Below, piece after piece: positions 30,058-39,700 of a stretch of 64,000 nucleotides of DNA. Origin of the DNA: Microbacterium paraoxydans (GTDB lineage: Bacteria; Actinomycetota; Actinomycetes; Actinomycetales; Microbacteriaceae); assembly GCF_018224615.1 (NCBI RefSeq), contig NZ_JAGTUK010000001.1, forward strand, positions 62,001-126,000, in the 5' to 3' direction. Position 1 is the first letter of the stretch. Each line of letters starts with the position of its first letter. Below the pieces are notes generated by a model, which ran no database searches, was not told the origin of the DNA, and saw only the letters and a program-made list of their open reading frames with translations. The position numbers and the translations under genes were made by a program.

Positions 30058-30734
30058 TCTGCGAGGACTCGGTCCTGCTGCGCGAGGGACTCGTGCGTCT
30101 TCTCGAAGATGCGGGGCACGACGTGGTGGCGGCCCTCACCGACACCGACGGTGTGCCGGAGGCCGTGGAGTCTACCGACCCGGAGCTCTGCATCCTCGAC
30201 GTCCGGCTCCCCCCGACGTTCACCGACGAGGGAATCCGCGCCGCGCTGGCTCTTCGCGCGACCCATCCGGCGCTGCCGATCCTCGTCCTCTCCCAGTACG
30301 TGGAGGAGCGTTACGCGTCGGATCTGATCGCGGCGCAGGGAGGGCCCCTGGGCTACCTGCTCAAGGACCGCGTGGCCGATGTCGCGGAGTTCATCGACTC
30401 GGTGCAGCGCATCGCGGACGGGGCGACTGTGCTCGACCCCGAGGTCGTGGCGCAGCTGCTCACCCGGCGCAACCGTGACGACCGGATGCTCCGTCTCACG
30501 GAGCGCGAGCGCACGGTTCTCGCGCTGATCGCGGAGGGAAAGTCGAACCAGGCGATCGCCGGGCTGCTGTTCGTCTCCGAGGCGAGTGTGGAGAAGCACA
30601 TCACCTCCATCTTCCAGAAGCTGGGCTTCGAGCAGGACGAGTCGGGCAACCGTCGCGTGCTGGCGGCCCTGGCGCACATCGAGAACACGGGCGGCCCGAC
30701 GCCGTCGACCGGACAGACAGGAGTGGCACGATGA
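30045..30734 (+). CDS. LuxR/NarL family response regulator
   Basis: A 229-residue regulator with a receiver domain (acidic ED at 7-8, phospho-acceptor D52 in LDVRLP, K107-region LLKDRV) and a C-terminal LuxR helix-turn-helix (LTERERTVLALIAEGKSNQAIAGLLFVSEASVEKHI). It is the cognate partner of the preceding kinase. Because the next gene encodes a DUF4097 membrane protein in the same operon, the system probably senses or responds to the envelope state. Confidence 0.94.
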   Translation: MRILICEDSVLLREGLVRLLEDAGHDVVAALTDTDGVPEAVESTDPELCILDVRLPPTFTDEGIRAALALRATHPALPILVLSQYVEERYASDLIAAQGGPLGYLLKDRVADVAEFIDSVQRIADGATVLDPEVVAQLLTRRNRDDRMLRLTERERTVLALIAEGKSNQAIAGLLFVSEASVEKHITSIFQKLGFEQDESGNRRVLAALAHIENTGGPTPSTGQTGVAR

Positions 30735-31660
30735 CCACCGAAGACCAGGGCGCACAGGGCGGCCACACCCCGCTCACCCCTCCCCCCGCCACGGCACCGC
30801 CGACCACGGCCGGGCCCACGCCGGTGACCTCGGAGATCTCTGACCGCGGCTCGGGGCGTTCGCCCGGGACGACGGCGATCCTCGTGGTCACCGCGGTCGT
30901 CGGCGGCCTCGCGCTGCTGGGCGCGGGGGGAACGGCGGCCGCGGCGGCCGCGGGGTCCGTGGTGTCGTCGAGCCGGCCCGACTCGGTGCAGACGCTGGGC
31001 GTGGACGGCATCGACGGGATCGACCTCGACGCGGACGCGAGCAGCGTGCGCGTGGAGTTCGGCGACGTGGAGGACGCCGAACTGGCCGTGACGAACGGCC
31101 GCGGGCAGGCGTGGACCTTCGAGCGGGAGGGAGACGAGCTCGTCGTGCGTAGTCCGCGTGGGGTGTTCGGCTGGTGGTTCGGCAACTGGTTCGGGGATGA
31201 GGAGGTCGCCGTGCTGACGTTGCCGGAGACTCTGCGCGATGCCGGACTCGACGCGAACCTCACGCTCAACGCGGGAAGCCTGAACGTCGCGGGGGACTTC
31301 CGCGGCCTCGAGCTCGACGTGAACGCGGGTGCGCTGGACGTGGAGGGTTCGGCGGAGACCCTCGACGTGCAGATGAACGCCGGTCGCGCCGACCTCGTGC
31401 TGGACTCCGTGAGCGAGGCGGATCTGGGCATCTCTGCGGGAGACCTCACGGTGGAGCTGACCGGTTCGGCACCCACGCGTACGACCGTGGATGCGAGCGC
31501 GGGGTCGGTCGACCTGACGCTGCCGGACGTGGAGTACAGCATCACCCAGGATGTGAGCGCCGGCTCGCTCGACGCCACGGTCGACCAGGGGTCGAGTGCG
31601 CGACGCACCATCGACGTGTCGCTCGCGGCAGGAGACGTGACCATCCGTCCTGGGCGCTGA
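30731..31660 (+). CDS. DUF4097-type beta-repeat membrane protein
   Basis: A 309-residue protein. A Pro/Thr-rich cytoplasmic N-terminus (about 45 residues) precedes one membrane helix (TAILVVTAVVGGLALLGAGG). The outside part is built of short beta repeats with runs of NAGSLNV, NAGALDV, NAGRADL and SAGDLTV, like the DUF4097/adhesin-like right-handed beta structure. Such proteins often follow NarL-type two-component genes; a role in envelope stress is inferred. The start overlaps the regulator stop (ATGA). Confidence 0.85.
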   Translation: MTTEDQGAQGGHTPLTPPPATAPPTTAGPTPVTSEISDRGSGRSPGTTAILVVTAVVGGLALLGAGGTAAAAAAGSVVSSSRPDSVQTLGVDGIDGIDLDADASSVRVEFGDVEDAELAVTNGRGQAWTFEREGDELVVRSPRGVFGWWFGNWFGDEEVAVLTLPETLRDAGLDANLTLNAGSLNVAGDFRGLELDVNAGALDVEGSAETLDVQMNAGRADLVLDSVSEADLGISAGDLTVELTGSAPTRTTVDASAGSVDLTLPDVEYSITQDVSAGSLDATVDQGSSARRTIDVSLAAGDVTIRPGR

Positions 31661-31675
31661 AGCGCGGACCGATCA

Positions 31676-31706
31676 GGGGCCGGTACTCGGTGAGTACCGG
31701 CCCCTT
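31676..31706 (+). terminator. Strong terminator after the DUF4097 gene
   Basis: A perfect 13-bp stem ggggccggtactc / gagtaccggcccc with a 3-nt loop, followed by TT. Confidence 0.8.
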
Positions 31707-31736
31707 GCCGTGTGTCCGTTCACACCCGGCGGAAAG

Positions 31737-31813
31737 TTATCCACAGTTCTCTCCACAGCATGGGGAGAATTACACCGTTGTTATTCACAGGGGTTAACAA
31801 CCCTGTTAACAAC
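31737..31813. other. Secondary DnaA-box cluster with GTTAACAAC repeats
   Basis: A perfect TTATCCACA (31737-31745), a one-mismatch TTATTCACA (31781-31789) and two direct copies of GTTAACAAC (31793-31801 and 31805-31813) fill the gap between two convergent genes. The same combination of boxes and GTTAA motifs occurs in oriC. It may titrate DnaA or modulate initiation; this is inference. Confidence 0.65.
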
Positions 31814-31819
31814 TCGGGA

Positions 31820-32710
31820 TCAGGTCAAAAAGAGCAGCGGAGGCACGAACGCCACCACGACGATCAACAGGACGACCAGCGCCGACAGGAACACGATCTG
31901 CCACACGCGCTGGTCGCGGCGCTTGGTCCGCGTATAGATGAACGCCACGAGCGCGCCGACGATCGCCCCGCCGAGGTGGGCCTGCCACGAGATCCCACCG
32001 GCGAAGAAGCCGAACGCGAAGTTGATCGCGAGGATGACGAGGATTCCCGTCACGTTCGCCCCGATGTGGCGTCCGATGATCAGCAGCGAGGCGAGAAGGC
32101 CGAAGATCGCGCCCGACGCACCCACGGTCCACGTCCCCGGGGCGAGGATCGCGACCGCGACCGAGCCGCCCAGCCCGCTGATCAGGTACAGCGCAAGGTA
32201 GCGTGCGCGGCCGAGCATCGGCTCGAGGCTCTGGCCGAGCATCCACAGCGCGAGCATGTTGAGCGCCAGATGCACGAAACTGCCGTGCACGAACAGCACC
32301 GTCAGCAGGCGCCACGGCTCGAACGGCACCGGGAAGAGGTGCGGATAGAGGAACGGCGCGTAGAACCCCAGCGCCTGCGTGATCGGCGCGTTGAGCCCCG
32401 GGATGAGCTGCACGAGTCCGATGAAGGAGGTGATCGCCAGCAGCACGTAGGTGACGACCGGCTTCCCGCCGCGGGTCATCGCCATGGTGCTTCCGCGGCC
32501 GCCCCAGCGTCGGGCGGCCTTCTTCTGGGCGGGAGTGCGGTTCTTGCGTTCGGCCGCCATGCACTCCGGGCAGATGACGCCCACGGCGGCCTGTGTCTGG
32601 CACTCCGGGCAGATGGTGCGCAGACACCGCTGGCAGAGCACGAAGCTCTGCCGATCCGGATGCCGGTAGCAGAAGTTGTCGCGATTGCTCGTGAACTCGG
32701 GCGTCGTCAT
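31820..32710 (-). CDS. Rhomboid family intramembrane serine protease
   Basis: A 296-residue protein. Its N-terminus (about residues 12-50) has a zinc-ribbon-like set of Cys/His pairs (CYRHPDR..VLCQRCLRTICPECQ....ICPEC). A six- or seven-helix rhomboid domain follows, with the catalytic serine in GASGAIFG and the catalytic histidine in AHLGG. FVHLALNMLALW supplies the HxxxN region of the oxyanion side. It cleaves membrane helices; substrates are unknown. It lies 21 bp downstream of ppiA and is likely co-transcribed. Confidence 0.93.
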   Translation of the reverse strand: MTTPEFTSNRDNFCYRHPDRQSFVLCQRCLRTICPECQTQAAVGVICPECMAAERKNRTPAQKKAARRWGGRGSTMAMTRGGKPVVTYVLLAITSFIGLVQLIPGLNAPITQALGFYAPFLYPHLFPVPFEPWRLLTVLFVHGSFVHLALNMLALWMLGQSLEPMLGRARYLALYLISGLGGSVAVAILAPGTWTVGASGAIFGLLASLLIIGRHIGANVTGILVILAINFAFGFFAGGISWQAHLGGAIVGALVAFIYTRTKRRDQRVWQIVFLSALVVLLIVVVAFVPPLLFLT

Positions 32711-32731
32711 CCGGATCGGCCGTGGCTTTCG

Positions 32732-33289
32732 TCAGGCCGCGACGATGTCGATCGACTGCAGCACGACCGGCTCGATGGGGCGGTCGCCCGCTGCGGTCGG
32801 AACGGAGGCGATCGCGTCGACGACCTTCTTCGACGCGTCGTCGGCGACGGCGCCGAAGATCGTGTGCTTGCCCTGCAGCCACGGGGTCGGGTCGGTCGTG
32901 ATGAAGAACTGCGAGCCGTTCGTGCCCTCGACCTTGCCGGTGATGGCGTTGCGACGCAGGCCCGCGTTGGCCATGGCGAGGATGTAGGGCTCGTTGAAGT
33001 CGAGCTCCATGTTGATCTCGTCGTCGAAGTTGTAGCCGGGACCGCCGACACCCTGACCGAGCGGGTCGCCGCCCTGGATCATGAAGTTCGGGATGATGCG
33101 GTGGAAGATGACGTCCTTATAGAGAGGACCCTCGCCGGGCTTGCCGGTGGCCGGGTCGGTCCACTCCTGGGTGCCGTCGGCCAGGCCGACGAAGTTCTTG
33201 ACCGTCTTCGGGGCGTGGTCGCCGTAGAGGTTGATGACGATGTCACCGTGGTTGGTGTGCAGAGTTGCGACATGGGAAGCGTGAACCAT
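32732..33289 (-). CDS. ppiA: Peptidyl-prolyl cis-trans isomerase (cyclophilin)
   Basis: A 185-residue cytoplasmic cyclophilin. Family motifs are present: VKNFVGLADG, FHRIIPNFMIQGGDP (catalytic Arg and the F..MQGGD segment), GTNGSQFFITTDPTPWLQGKHTIFG (conserved SQFFIT and W/H). It has no signal peptide. A GAGAAT hexamer ends 6 nt before the ATG, a near match to the leaderless promoter pattern seen elsewhere here. It is followed by the rhomboid gene. Confidence 0.95.
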   Translation of the reverse strand: MVHASHVATLHTNHGDIVINLYGDHAPKTVKNFVGLADGTQEWTDPATGKPGEGPLYKDVIFHRIIPNFMIQGGDPLGQGVGGPGYNFDDEINMELDFNEPYILAMANAGLRRNAITGKVEGTNGSQFFITTDPTPWLQGKHTIFGAVADDASKKVVDAIASVPTAAGDRPIEPVVLQSIDIVAA

Positions 33290-33435
33290 GCCCTCATTCT
33301 CGCAGAGCTTCCGGTGAGCGGGTCGGGCGTGTACATCCCCTCGACGGATGATGCAAGGGGCAGGCGATTCCCTCCCGCCGTCCAGGGTGTCGTGGCAAGA
33401 TGGGGAGCCCGTACTCCAATGGACAGGAGAGCATC

Positions 33436-33933
33436 GTGAGCCTCAGCCGCAAGCGGAAGAAGCAGCTTCGTCGTCTTCAGAAAGACGCGAACCAGCTGTG
33501 GGAGGACCAGCAGGTGCTCGTCGGCCACGCGGCCGACGTCGCCCGAGAGGCCGGCCGTCAGCTCGGCCACTTCAACCGGGAGCAGCTCGTCCCCGCCGTG
33601 CAGGACACCTACAACCGCCGCGTCGCCCCCGTGGTCGACCGCGGCGTGAAGGTCGGCAAGCACGTGGTCGACGACAAGGTCGTGCCGATCGTCGGCGGAG
33701 TCGTCGGCACGGCGCTCACCGCATGGGACGTCGCCAACGCCAAGCGTCTGGGTGTCGAGTACAAGGCCCGCAAGGCCGTGGCGCCGAAGAAGGGCCCGGG
33801 CCTCGGTTCGGTCATCGCGATCGTGCTCGGTGCCGCCGCTGCCGTGGGTGTGCTCTACGCCGCCTGGCAGGCCCTGCGCGCCGACGACGAGCTCTGGGTG
33901 GCCGACGACCCGCTCTCGGCCCCCGAAGCGTGA
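33436..33933 (+). CDS. Conserved hypothetical protein with C-terminal membrane helix
   Basis: A 165-residue protein with a basic N-terminus (SRKRKKQLRRLQ), a helical, charged middle and one membrane helix near the C-terminus (about 125-147, VIAIVLGAAAAVGVLYAAWQAL), then a short acidic tail. I do not recognise a domain. The GTG at 33436 is preceded by CAGGAG. Its stop overlaps the YbaK-like gene (GTGA), so the two are co-translated. The function is not deducible. Confidence 0.85.
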   Translation: MSLSRKRKKQLRRLQKDANQLWEDQQVLVGHAADVAREAGRQLGHFNREQLVPAVQDTYNRRVAPVVDRGVKVGKHVVDDKVVPIVGGVVGTALTAWDVANAKRLGVEYKARKAVAPKKGPGLGSVIAIVLGAAAAVGVLYAAWQALRADDELWVADDPLSAPEA

Positions 33934-34412
33934 CCACTCCCGACCCGCACGCACGGGTGAGGGACGCTGCGGCCGCCCGCGGACTCGACATCGAGCTCCG
34001 GGAGCGGCCGCAAGCACGCAGTCTGCATGAAGCGGCGGAGATCCTCGGCATCCCGCCGTCGGGCATCGTGAAGACCCTGGTCGTCAAGCGCTCCGATGAC
34101 ACGTACCTGTTCGCGCTGGTCCCCGGTGGTCGCTCGATCTCCTGGCCCAAGCTGCGTGCTCTGGTCGGGGTCAACAAGCTGCGTCTTCCCGAGGCCGAGC
34201 TCGCCCTGGCGGCCACCGGGTATGAGCGGGGAACGATCGTCCCGATCGGCAGCACCACCGACTGGCCGGTGTACGCCGACGAGTCCATCGTCGGACAGCG
34301 CATCGCGATGGGCGCGGGCGCGCACGGTTACAGCCTGTTCGTCGACGCCGACGAGCTGATCGCCGCCTACGGGGCGACCGTCGCCGACATCTCCGTGCCG
34401 GAAGAGCGCTGA
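33930..34412 (+). CDS. YbaK/EbsC family aminoacyl-tRNA deacylase
   Basis: A 160-residue single-domain protein of the YbaK/ProX family, which hydrolyses mischarged tRNAs in trans (for example Cys-tRNA-Pro). Family features are the lysine in GIVKTLVVK, LFALVPGGRSIS, a GY region with ERGTIVPIGS, and the final strand IAMGAGAHGYSLFVDADEL. The amino acid specificity is uncertain. The GTG start overlaps the previous stop by 4 bp. Confidence 0.9.
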   Translation: MTTPDPHARVRDAAAARGLDIELRERPQARSLHEAAEILGIPPSGIVKTLVVKRSDDTYLFALVPGGRSISWPKLRALVGVNKLRLPEAELALAATGYERGTIVPIGSTTDWPVYADESIVGQRIAMGAGAHGYSLFVDADELIAAYGATVADISVPEER

Positions 34413-34428
34413 CCGGAATCAGGGCGGT

Positions 34429-34851
34429 TCAGGCGAGCCCCGCCATGCGGATGGCGATGTCGACCAGCTTCACCCGCTGCAGTTCGGCGACGGCCTTGAG
34501 CGGAAACCACTCCGCCATGTCCGTCGAGCCGTCCGTCTCGAACCGCAGTCGACCACCCGTCACCTCGGCGCGGTAGACGATGCGCAGCGTGTGGAGTGGC
34601 GCGGTCGCCTTCTGCACTCTTCGCCCGGCCGGTATCACGCGCGAGTGGATGCCGAGCAGTTCTCCGACGCGCACGGTATACCCGGTCTCTTCGCGCAGCT
34701 CCCGGCGCACCGCGTCTTCCGGGGCCTCTCCGGGCTCGAGCCCGCCGCCCGGCATGGTCCACGCCACCCGGCGCCCCTCCGTCCAGCGCGCCAGGAGCAG
34801 GCGGCCACCCTCGTCGGTGACGACCGCGTATGCAGCGACGCGCAGGTCCAT
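34429..34851 (-). CDS. Nudix hydrolase
   Basis: A 140-residue Nudix domain protein. The Nudix box GGGLEPGEAPEDAVRRELREETGY is complete, with the REEXGU metal-binding glutamates. It probably hydrolyses a nucleoside diphosphate derivative; the substrate is unknown. TAGGGT (34864-34859) ends 7 nt before the ATG, so the mRNA is likely leaderless. It is convergent with the YbaK-like gene. Confidence 0.93.
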   Translation of the reverse strand: MDLRVAAYAVVTDEGGRLLLARWTEGRRVAWTMPGGGLEPGEAPEDAVRRELREETGYTVRVGELLGIHSRVIPAGRRVQKATAPLHTLRIVYRAEVTGGRLRFETDGSTDMAEWFPLKAVAELQRVKLVDIAIRMAGLA

Positions 34852-34989
34852 GGCTCACACCCTATCCGGCGGCAAGCACCGGCCCCGACCAGGTGTCGTC
34901 CGCGGGTGCATCGATCACGAATCGAGAAGCGCGCGCCCGCGGATGATTCCTATTCTGTGGACAACAGCTTCACCGGAAGGACAGGAACC

Positions 34990-35439
34990 ATGGCCGCAGA
35001 CAACGAGAAGAACTTCACCGCCGAGGAACGCGAGGCGATGCAGGCCGCCGCGAAGGAGGCCCGCACGCGCCGGTCGCGCGCCAAGAAGTCGCCGGAGGAG
35101 CTCCGCGCGGCCGGTGAGGCCGACATCAAGGAGGCGATCGGCAAGCTCGACGGGCACGACCAGGAACTGGCCGACAAGCTGCACCGGCTGGTGTCGGAGG
35201 TCGCACCCGAGCTCGTTCCGCGCACCTATTACGGCATGCCTGCGTGGGGCCGCGACGGCAAGGTGCTGTGCTTCTTCCAGCCGGCGAGCAAGTTCAAGGT
35301 GCGCTACGGCACGTTCGGGTTCGAGCCGATCTCCAACCTCGACGACGGCACCGTCTGGCCCACCGCCTACGCCGTGACCGACCTGACGGCGAAGGATCTG
35401 GAGTTCCTCGCGGAACGCCTCCGCCAGGCCATCAGCTGA
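34990..35439 (+). CDS. DUF1801 domain protein
   Basis: A 149-residue protein. A charged N-terminal extension (about 45 residues, EEREAMQAAAKEARTRRSRAKK) precedes a DUF1801/YdhG-like fold (HRLVSEVAPELVPRTYYGMPAWGRDGKVLCFFQPASKFKVRYGTFGFEP). Related proteins include the Bacillus frataxin-like iron chaperone YdhG, but the function here is not established. TATTCT (34951-34956) is a probable -10, and GGAAGGACAGGAACC holds the ribosome binding site. Confidence 0.87.
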   Translation: MAADNEKNFTAEEREAMQAAAKEARTRRSRAKKSPEELRAAGEADIKEAIGKLDGHDQELADKLHRLVSEVAPELVPRTYYGMPAWGRDGKVLCFFQPASKFKVRYGTFGFEPISNLDDGTVWPTAYAVTDLTAKDLEFLAERLRQAIS

Positions 35440-35486
35440 CCCGGAAGCCGAGACAGTGGTGACCTCTCGGCAGTAGCGTGGACCCC

Positions 35487-36611
35487 GTGAGCACTCCCCC
35501 GTTCCCCGCCGCCGTGTACGCCTCCCGACTCACCCGGGCGGGTGCGCTCGCCGCTGACGCCGGGCTCGACGCGGTGGTCGTGGGTCCCGGCCCCGATCTG
35601 CAGTACCTGGTCGGCGTCGAGGGCGACACCATCGAACGGCTCACGGCGCTGGTGCTGACGCCGGGCGGTGGCGCGACCATCGTGGTGCCGCGCATGGAGC
35701 TCGCGAAGATCCGCAGCACCGCCGCCGGGGAGCTCGGTCTGACGGTTGCCGACTGGGTGGACGGCGAGGACCCGTATGCGCTGGTCGCCGACGCCGCGGG
35801 CACCGTGCAGCGGGTGGGCGTCTCCGATGCCCTGCCCGCACTCCACGTGGTCCCCATCGCCGATCGGCTGGGAGTACGGGTCGAACTGGCGACCCCGGTG
35901 CTGCGCGAAGGACGCATGATCAAGGACGCTGCGGAGATCGCCGAGCTCCGGCGGGCGGGTGCCGCCATCGACGCCGTGCACCGTCAGGTGCCGCAGTGGC
36001 TGCGAGCCGGACGCACCGAACGTGAGGTGGCGGACGACATCGCCGCGGCGATCGTCGCCGAGGGTCACCGCACGGTGGAGTTCGTGATCGTCGGCTCCGG
36101 ACCCAACGGCGCCGACCCGCACCACGAGGTGTCCGACCGCGTGATCGAGGACGGCGACATCGTGGTGGTCGACATCGGTGGAGCGGTGCCGAGCGGCTAC
36201 AACTCCGACAGCACGCGCACCTACGTGGTCGGCGAACCCGCCGCGGAAGACGCCGAGCGGATCGCGGTGCTCGTGCGTGCGCAGCAGGCCGCGGTCGATG
36301 CGGTGCGCCCCGGGGCGACCGCGGCAGAGGTCGACGCGGCCGCGCGCACGGTGCTCGGCGACGCCGGGCTGGGCGAGGCGTTCCTGCATCGCACGGGCCA
36401 CGGGATCGGGGTGTCGGTGCACGAGGAGCCCTACATCGCGCCCGGCAACGACCTGGTGCTGCGGGCCGGCATGGCGTTCAGCATCGAGCCGGGCATCTAC
36501 TTCCCCGGCCAGTGGGGCGCCAGGATCGAGGACATCGTGGTGGTGACGGAGGCCGGTGCGGAGCGCTTGAACCTCGCGCCGCACGCACTGACGCCGGCGA
36601 CACCGGCGTGA
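35487..36611 (+). CDS. M24 family metallopeptidase (Xaa-Pro peptidase)
   Basis: A 374-residue protein with a creatinase-type N-terminal domain (about 1-135) and a pita-bread M24 domain. Metal ligands are visible: D in VVVDIGGAVPSGYNSDSTRT (two Asp), H in HRTGHGIG, E in FSIEPGIYFP and E in GARIEDIVV. It is predicted to cleave Xaa-Pro dipeptides or the N-terminal residue before proline. TAGCGT (35474-35479) ends 7 nt before the GTG at 35487, which favours that leaderless start over the GTG at 35478. Confidence 0.9.
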   Translation: MSTPPFPAAVYASRLTRAGALAADAGLDAVVVGPGPDLQYLVGVEGDTIERLTALVLTPGGGATIVVPRMELAKIRSTAAGELGLTVADWVDGEDPYALVADAAGTVQRVGVSDALPALHVVPIADRLGVRVELATPVLREGRMIKDAAEIAELRRAGAAIDAVHRQVPQWLRAGRTEREVADDIAAAIVAEGHRTVEFVIVGSGPNGADPHHEVSDRVIEDGDIVVVDIGGAVPSGYNSDSTRTYVVGEPAAEDAERIAVLVRAQQAAVDAVRPGATAAEVDAAARTVLGDAGLGEAFLHRTGHGIGVSVHEEPYIAPGNDLVLRAGMAFSIEPGIYFPGQWGARIEDIVVVTEAGAERLNLAPHALTPATPA

Positions 36612-36688
36612 CCTTCGGCCACGTCCCGGCCCCGAAAGTCCTCACGGGGAACTCCTAAAGTCGCCTATTGGCGATATTACGGCGCGGC

Positions 36689-36694
36689 TAGCAT
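36689..36694 (+). promoter_or_regulatory. -10 element of the giant repeat-protein gene
   Basis: TAGCAT, 68 bp before the ATG at 36763. A short palindrome tcgcc-tatt-ggcga (36661-36674) covers the -35 position and could be an operator. Confidence 0.5.
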
Positions 36695-36762
36695 CCTGAG
36701 TGCCGGAGCCCAGTGCTTCGGCGATCACTGATTCCATCTGGCGGGGGTTGCCGGAGGGTCGG

Positions 36763-39700
36763 ATGTTCGCGTCTGAACGCCACAATTTCATCACGTCGCC
36801 TTCAGGGGGCTCGAGAACGAGACGCACGTGGGCGATCCTCACGCTGTTCGCCCTGCTAGCGGGCTACATCGTCGCCATAGTGACCCCACCTGTTCCCGCG
36901 CGGGCCGAGTTCACGTTCGACTGCTCCAGCACCGAGGGGTACGCCTACTTCGTCAACTCGAACTCGGGTTCGGTCTCCGCGGTGTACACCGGAACAGACA
37001 CGAACGTTCGGAACGTGACCGTCGGGGGGACGCCGTACGGTCTGGCTTCGCTGCCGAACGGCTCCGCGGTGTATGTCGCGAACGGCAACGGTACGGTGCA
37101 GCGCATCGACACCGCCACGATGGCCGTCACGACCATCACGTCGCCCACCTTCTCCACGCCGGTCGGTGCATGGAGCTCGGCCGACGGTTCGCAGGTGTAC
37201 ATCTCCAACTACGGCACCAACACCGTCAGCGTGATCGACACCGCAACGAACACCGTGTCGCGCGTCATCACGGTGGGCGGCACAGCATCGCGTCCCGGAT
37301 GGATGGACGCGAACGGAAACGAGCTCTTCGTCGCCATGGACAACACGACCGGCGGCATCGCGGTGATCGACATGAACAGCGGCTCGACCACCGCTTCGCG
37401 GGTGATCGCCGGAGCCGCCCCGGCCCACACTGTGGCAGTGAACACGGCCTTCGTCGCGAGCGCCGCACAGACCACGTCGATTCAAATCCACAACACCGCC
37501 GCTCCGTCCGCCCTCGTCCGCACGATCACCGCGCCCGAGAACATTCACGGGCTCACGTTCGTCCCCGGGACCAACTACCTCGTCGCGACCTCGGCCGCGG
37601 GACACACCTATGTCTACGACGCATCGACCGGCGCGCTGCTTCGGACGTTCGTGGCCGGCGGCAGCAACATGCGGATCGCGGTCGCCTCACCGATCGGGAA
37701 CGAGGTCTACATCGCCGGCGTGGATGGCGCCGCCGGGACGATCGACCGACTGGTGACCGTGGGACCACCGGCGTCATGGACGTACACGACGGATCAGACG
37801 TCGCTCCAGGCGCTTCCCGACGGTCACACCCCGGCGTTCTCGTGTCTGCCTCCACTCACGGGCGCGAAGTCGTTCGCGAAATCACCGATCGCGATGGGGG
37901 AGACGACGCTGCTCACCATCACGATCACGAACCCGAACATCGCGCCGACACCCGCACTGACGGGGGTGGCGCTGACCGACGACCTTCCGTCCAACATCCG
38001 GGTCGCGGCGTCGCCCGCGCCGACGACCACCTGTACCGGCGGGACGGTCACCGCGGCGGCCGGGAGCGGGACGATGGCGCTGACCGGCGCATCGGTGCCG
38101 GCAGCGAGCGGTCCCAATGGTTCGATCGTCAACGGCAGCTGCCAGATCACCGTTCCGGTGGTCGGCGTCGCCCCGGGCGCGCAGACCAACACGATCCCCG
38201 CGGGGAACCTCGCGGCGGATGTGGTGGGGCCCAGCGCGACGCCGTTCTCGGCCCCGATCGAGGTGCTCGCTCCCGGGCTGGCGATCACCAAGGCGAACGA
38301 CGACGCGGACGGCATCGTCGAGGGCGGACAGACGCTGACGTACACGCTCACCGTCACCAACTCGGGCACGATCGCGCAGACCGGCCTCACCGTCGATGAC
38401 GTGATCCCTCCCGGAGTCACCTATGCCCCCGAGTCCACCGTCGTGACGCAGGGCACGGCGACGCGTGACAACGCCCCCGGCGGCGCGAATCCCGACCTGG
38501 TCGGCGGGGACCCGGTGACGGGAACGCTCGTCGGACCGACCGACCCGTTCACGATCCCGCCCGGCCAGACGATGACCGTCCGCTACCAGGTGACCGTGGA
38601 CGCCCCGGCACCGGCCACGGTCGACTCGTACACCAACACGGCAAGCGTGAGCTCCGCGCAGGAGCCGACGCCGATCGAGACGTCGAACACGGTCGAGGGT
38701 CTGTCCGCGCTCCAGCTCGACAAGCAGGCGGGCACCCCGGTGGACGTGAACGGCAACGGCTCCGTCGACGCGGGCGACACGATCGCGTACACGTTCACGG
38801 TGACGAACACCGGCAACGTGACGGTCAACGACCTGACCGTCAGCGACCCCAAAGTTGGCGCGGTCACGTGCGACGTGACCAGCCTCGCGCCGACCGAGGT
38901 GGCGACCTGCACGGCCGCCCCGTACGAGATCACGCAGGCGGAGACCGATGCGGGCGAGGTGGCGAACACGGCCACGGCCTCGGGCATCGATCCCGGCGGC
39001 GACCCCGTTCCCTCGAACGAGTCGTCCACCACGACACCGACCGATCAGACGACCGAGCTGACGTTCGACAAGACAGCGGGCACGCCGGTCGACACGAACG
39101 GCGACGGTCTGGTGGATGCGGGCGACACGATCGCGTACACGTTCACGGTGACGAACACCGGCACCGTGACGGTGGCGGACGTCGCCGTGGACGACCCGAA
39201 GCTCGGCACCGTGACCTGCGATGTGACGACACTGGCCCCGGCCGCGGTGGCCACCTGCACGGCGGCGCCGTACACGATCACAGCGGCGGACCAGGACGCG
39301 GGCTCCGTCGACAACACCGCCTCCGCGTCGGGCACCGACCCCGCGGGTGACGCCGTGACGTCTGACGACGACGCGACCAGCACGCCCGTTGTCGCACCGG
39401 CTCCGGCGCTCGAGTTCGACAAGACCGCGGGCACGCCGGTGGACCTCAACGGCAACGGCGTCACGGATGCGGGCGACACGATCGCCTACACGTTCACGGT
39501 GACGAACACCGGCAACGTGACGGTGACGGACGTTACCGTGAGCGACCCGAAGGTGGGCCCGGTCACGTGTGACGTCACCAGCCTCGCGCCGACCGAGGTC
39601 GCCACGTGTACCGCCGCGCCCTACGCCATCGCCCAGGCCGATGTCGATGCGGGCGAGATCGAGAACACGGCCTCGGCGTCCGGCACGGACCCCGCCGGCG

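Noticed and set aside
31712..33439. 575-residue plus-strand frame over rhomboid and ppiA
   Set aside because: It is antisense to two well-supported genes and is low-complexity in composition.
35447..35471. Terminator between the DUF1801 and M24 peptidase genes
   Set aside because: A 7-bp inverted repeat (gccgaga / tctcggc) with an 11-nt loop and no T-run is too weak to call.
36700..36762. GTG at 36700 as start of the giant protein
   Set aside because: It could be leaderless after TAGCAT, but the ATG at 36763 has a strong GGAGG at ideal spacing and gives a normal signal peptide. It is kept only as an alternative.
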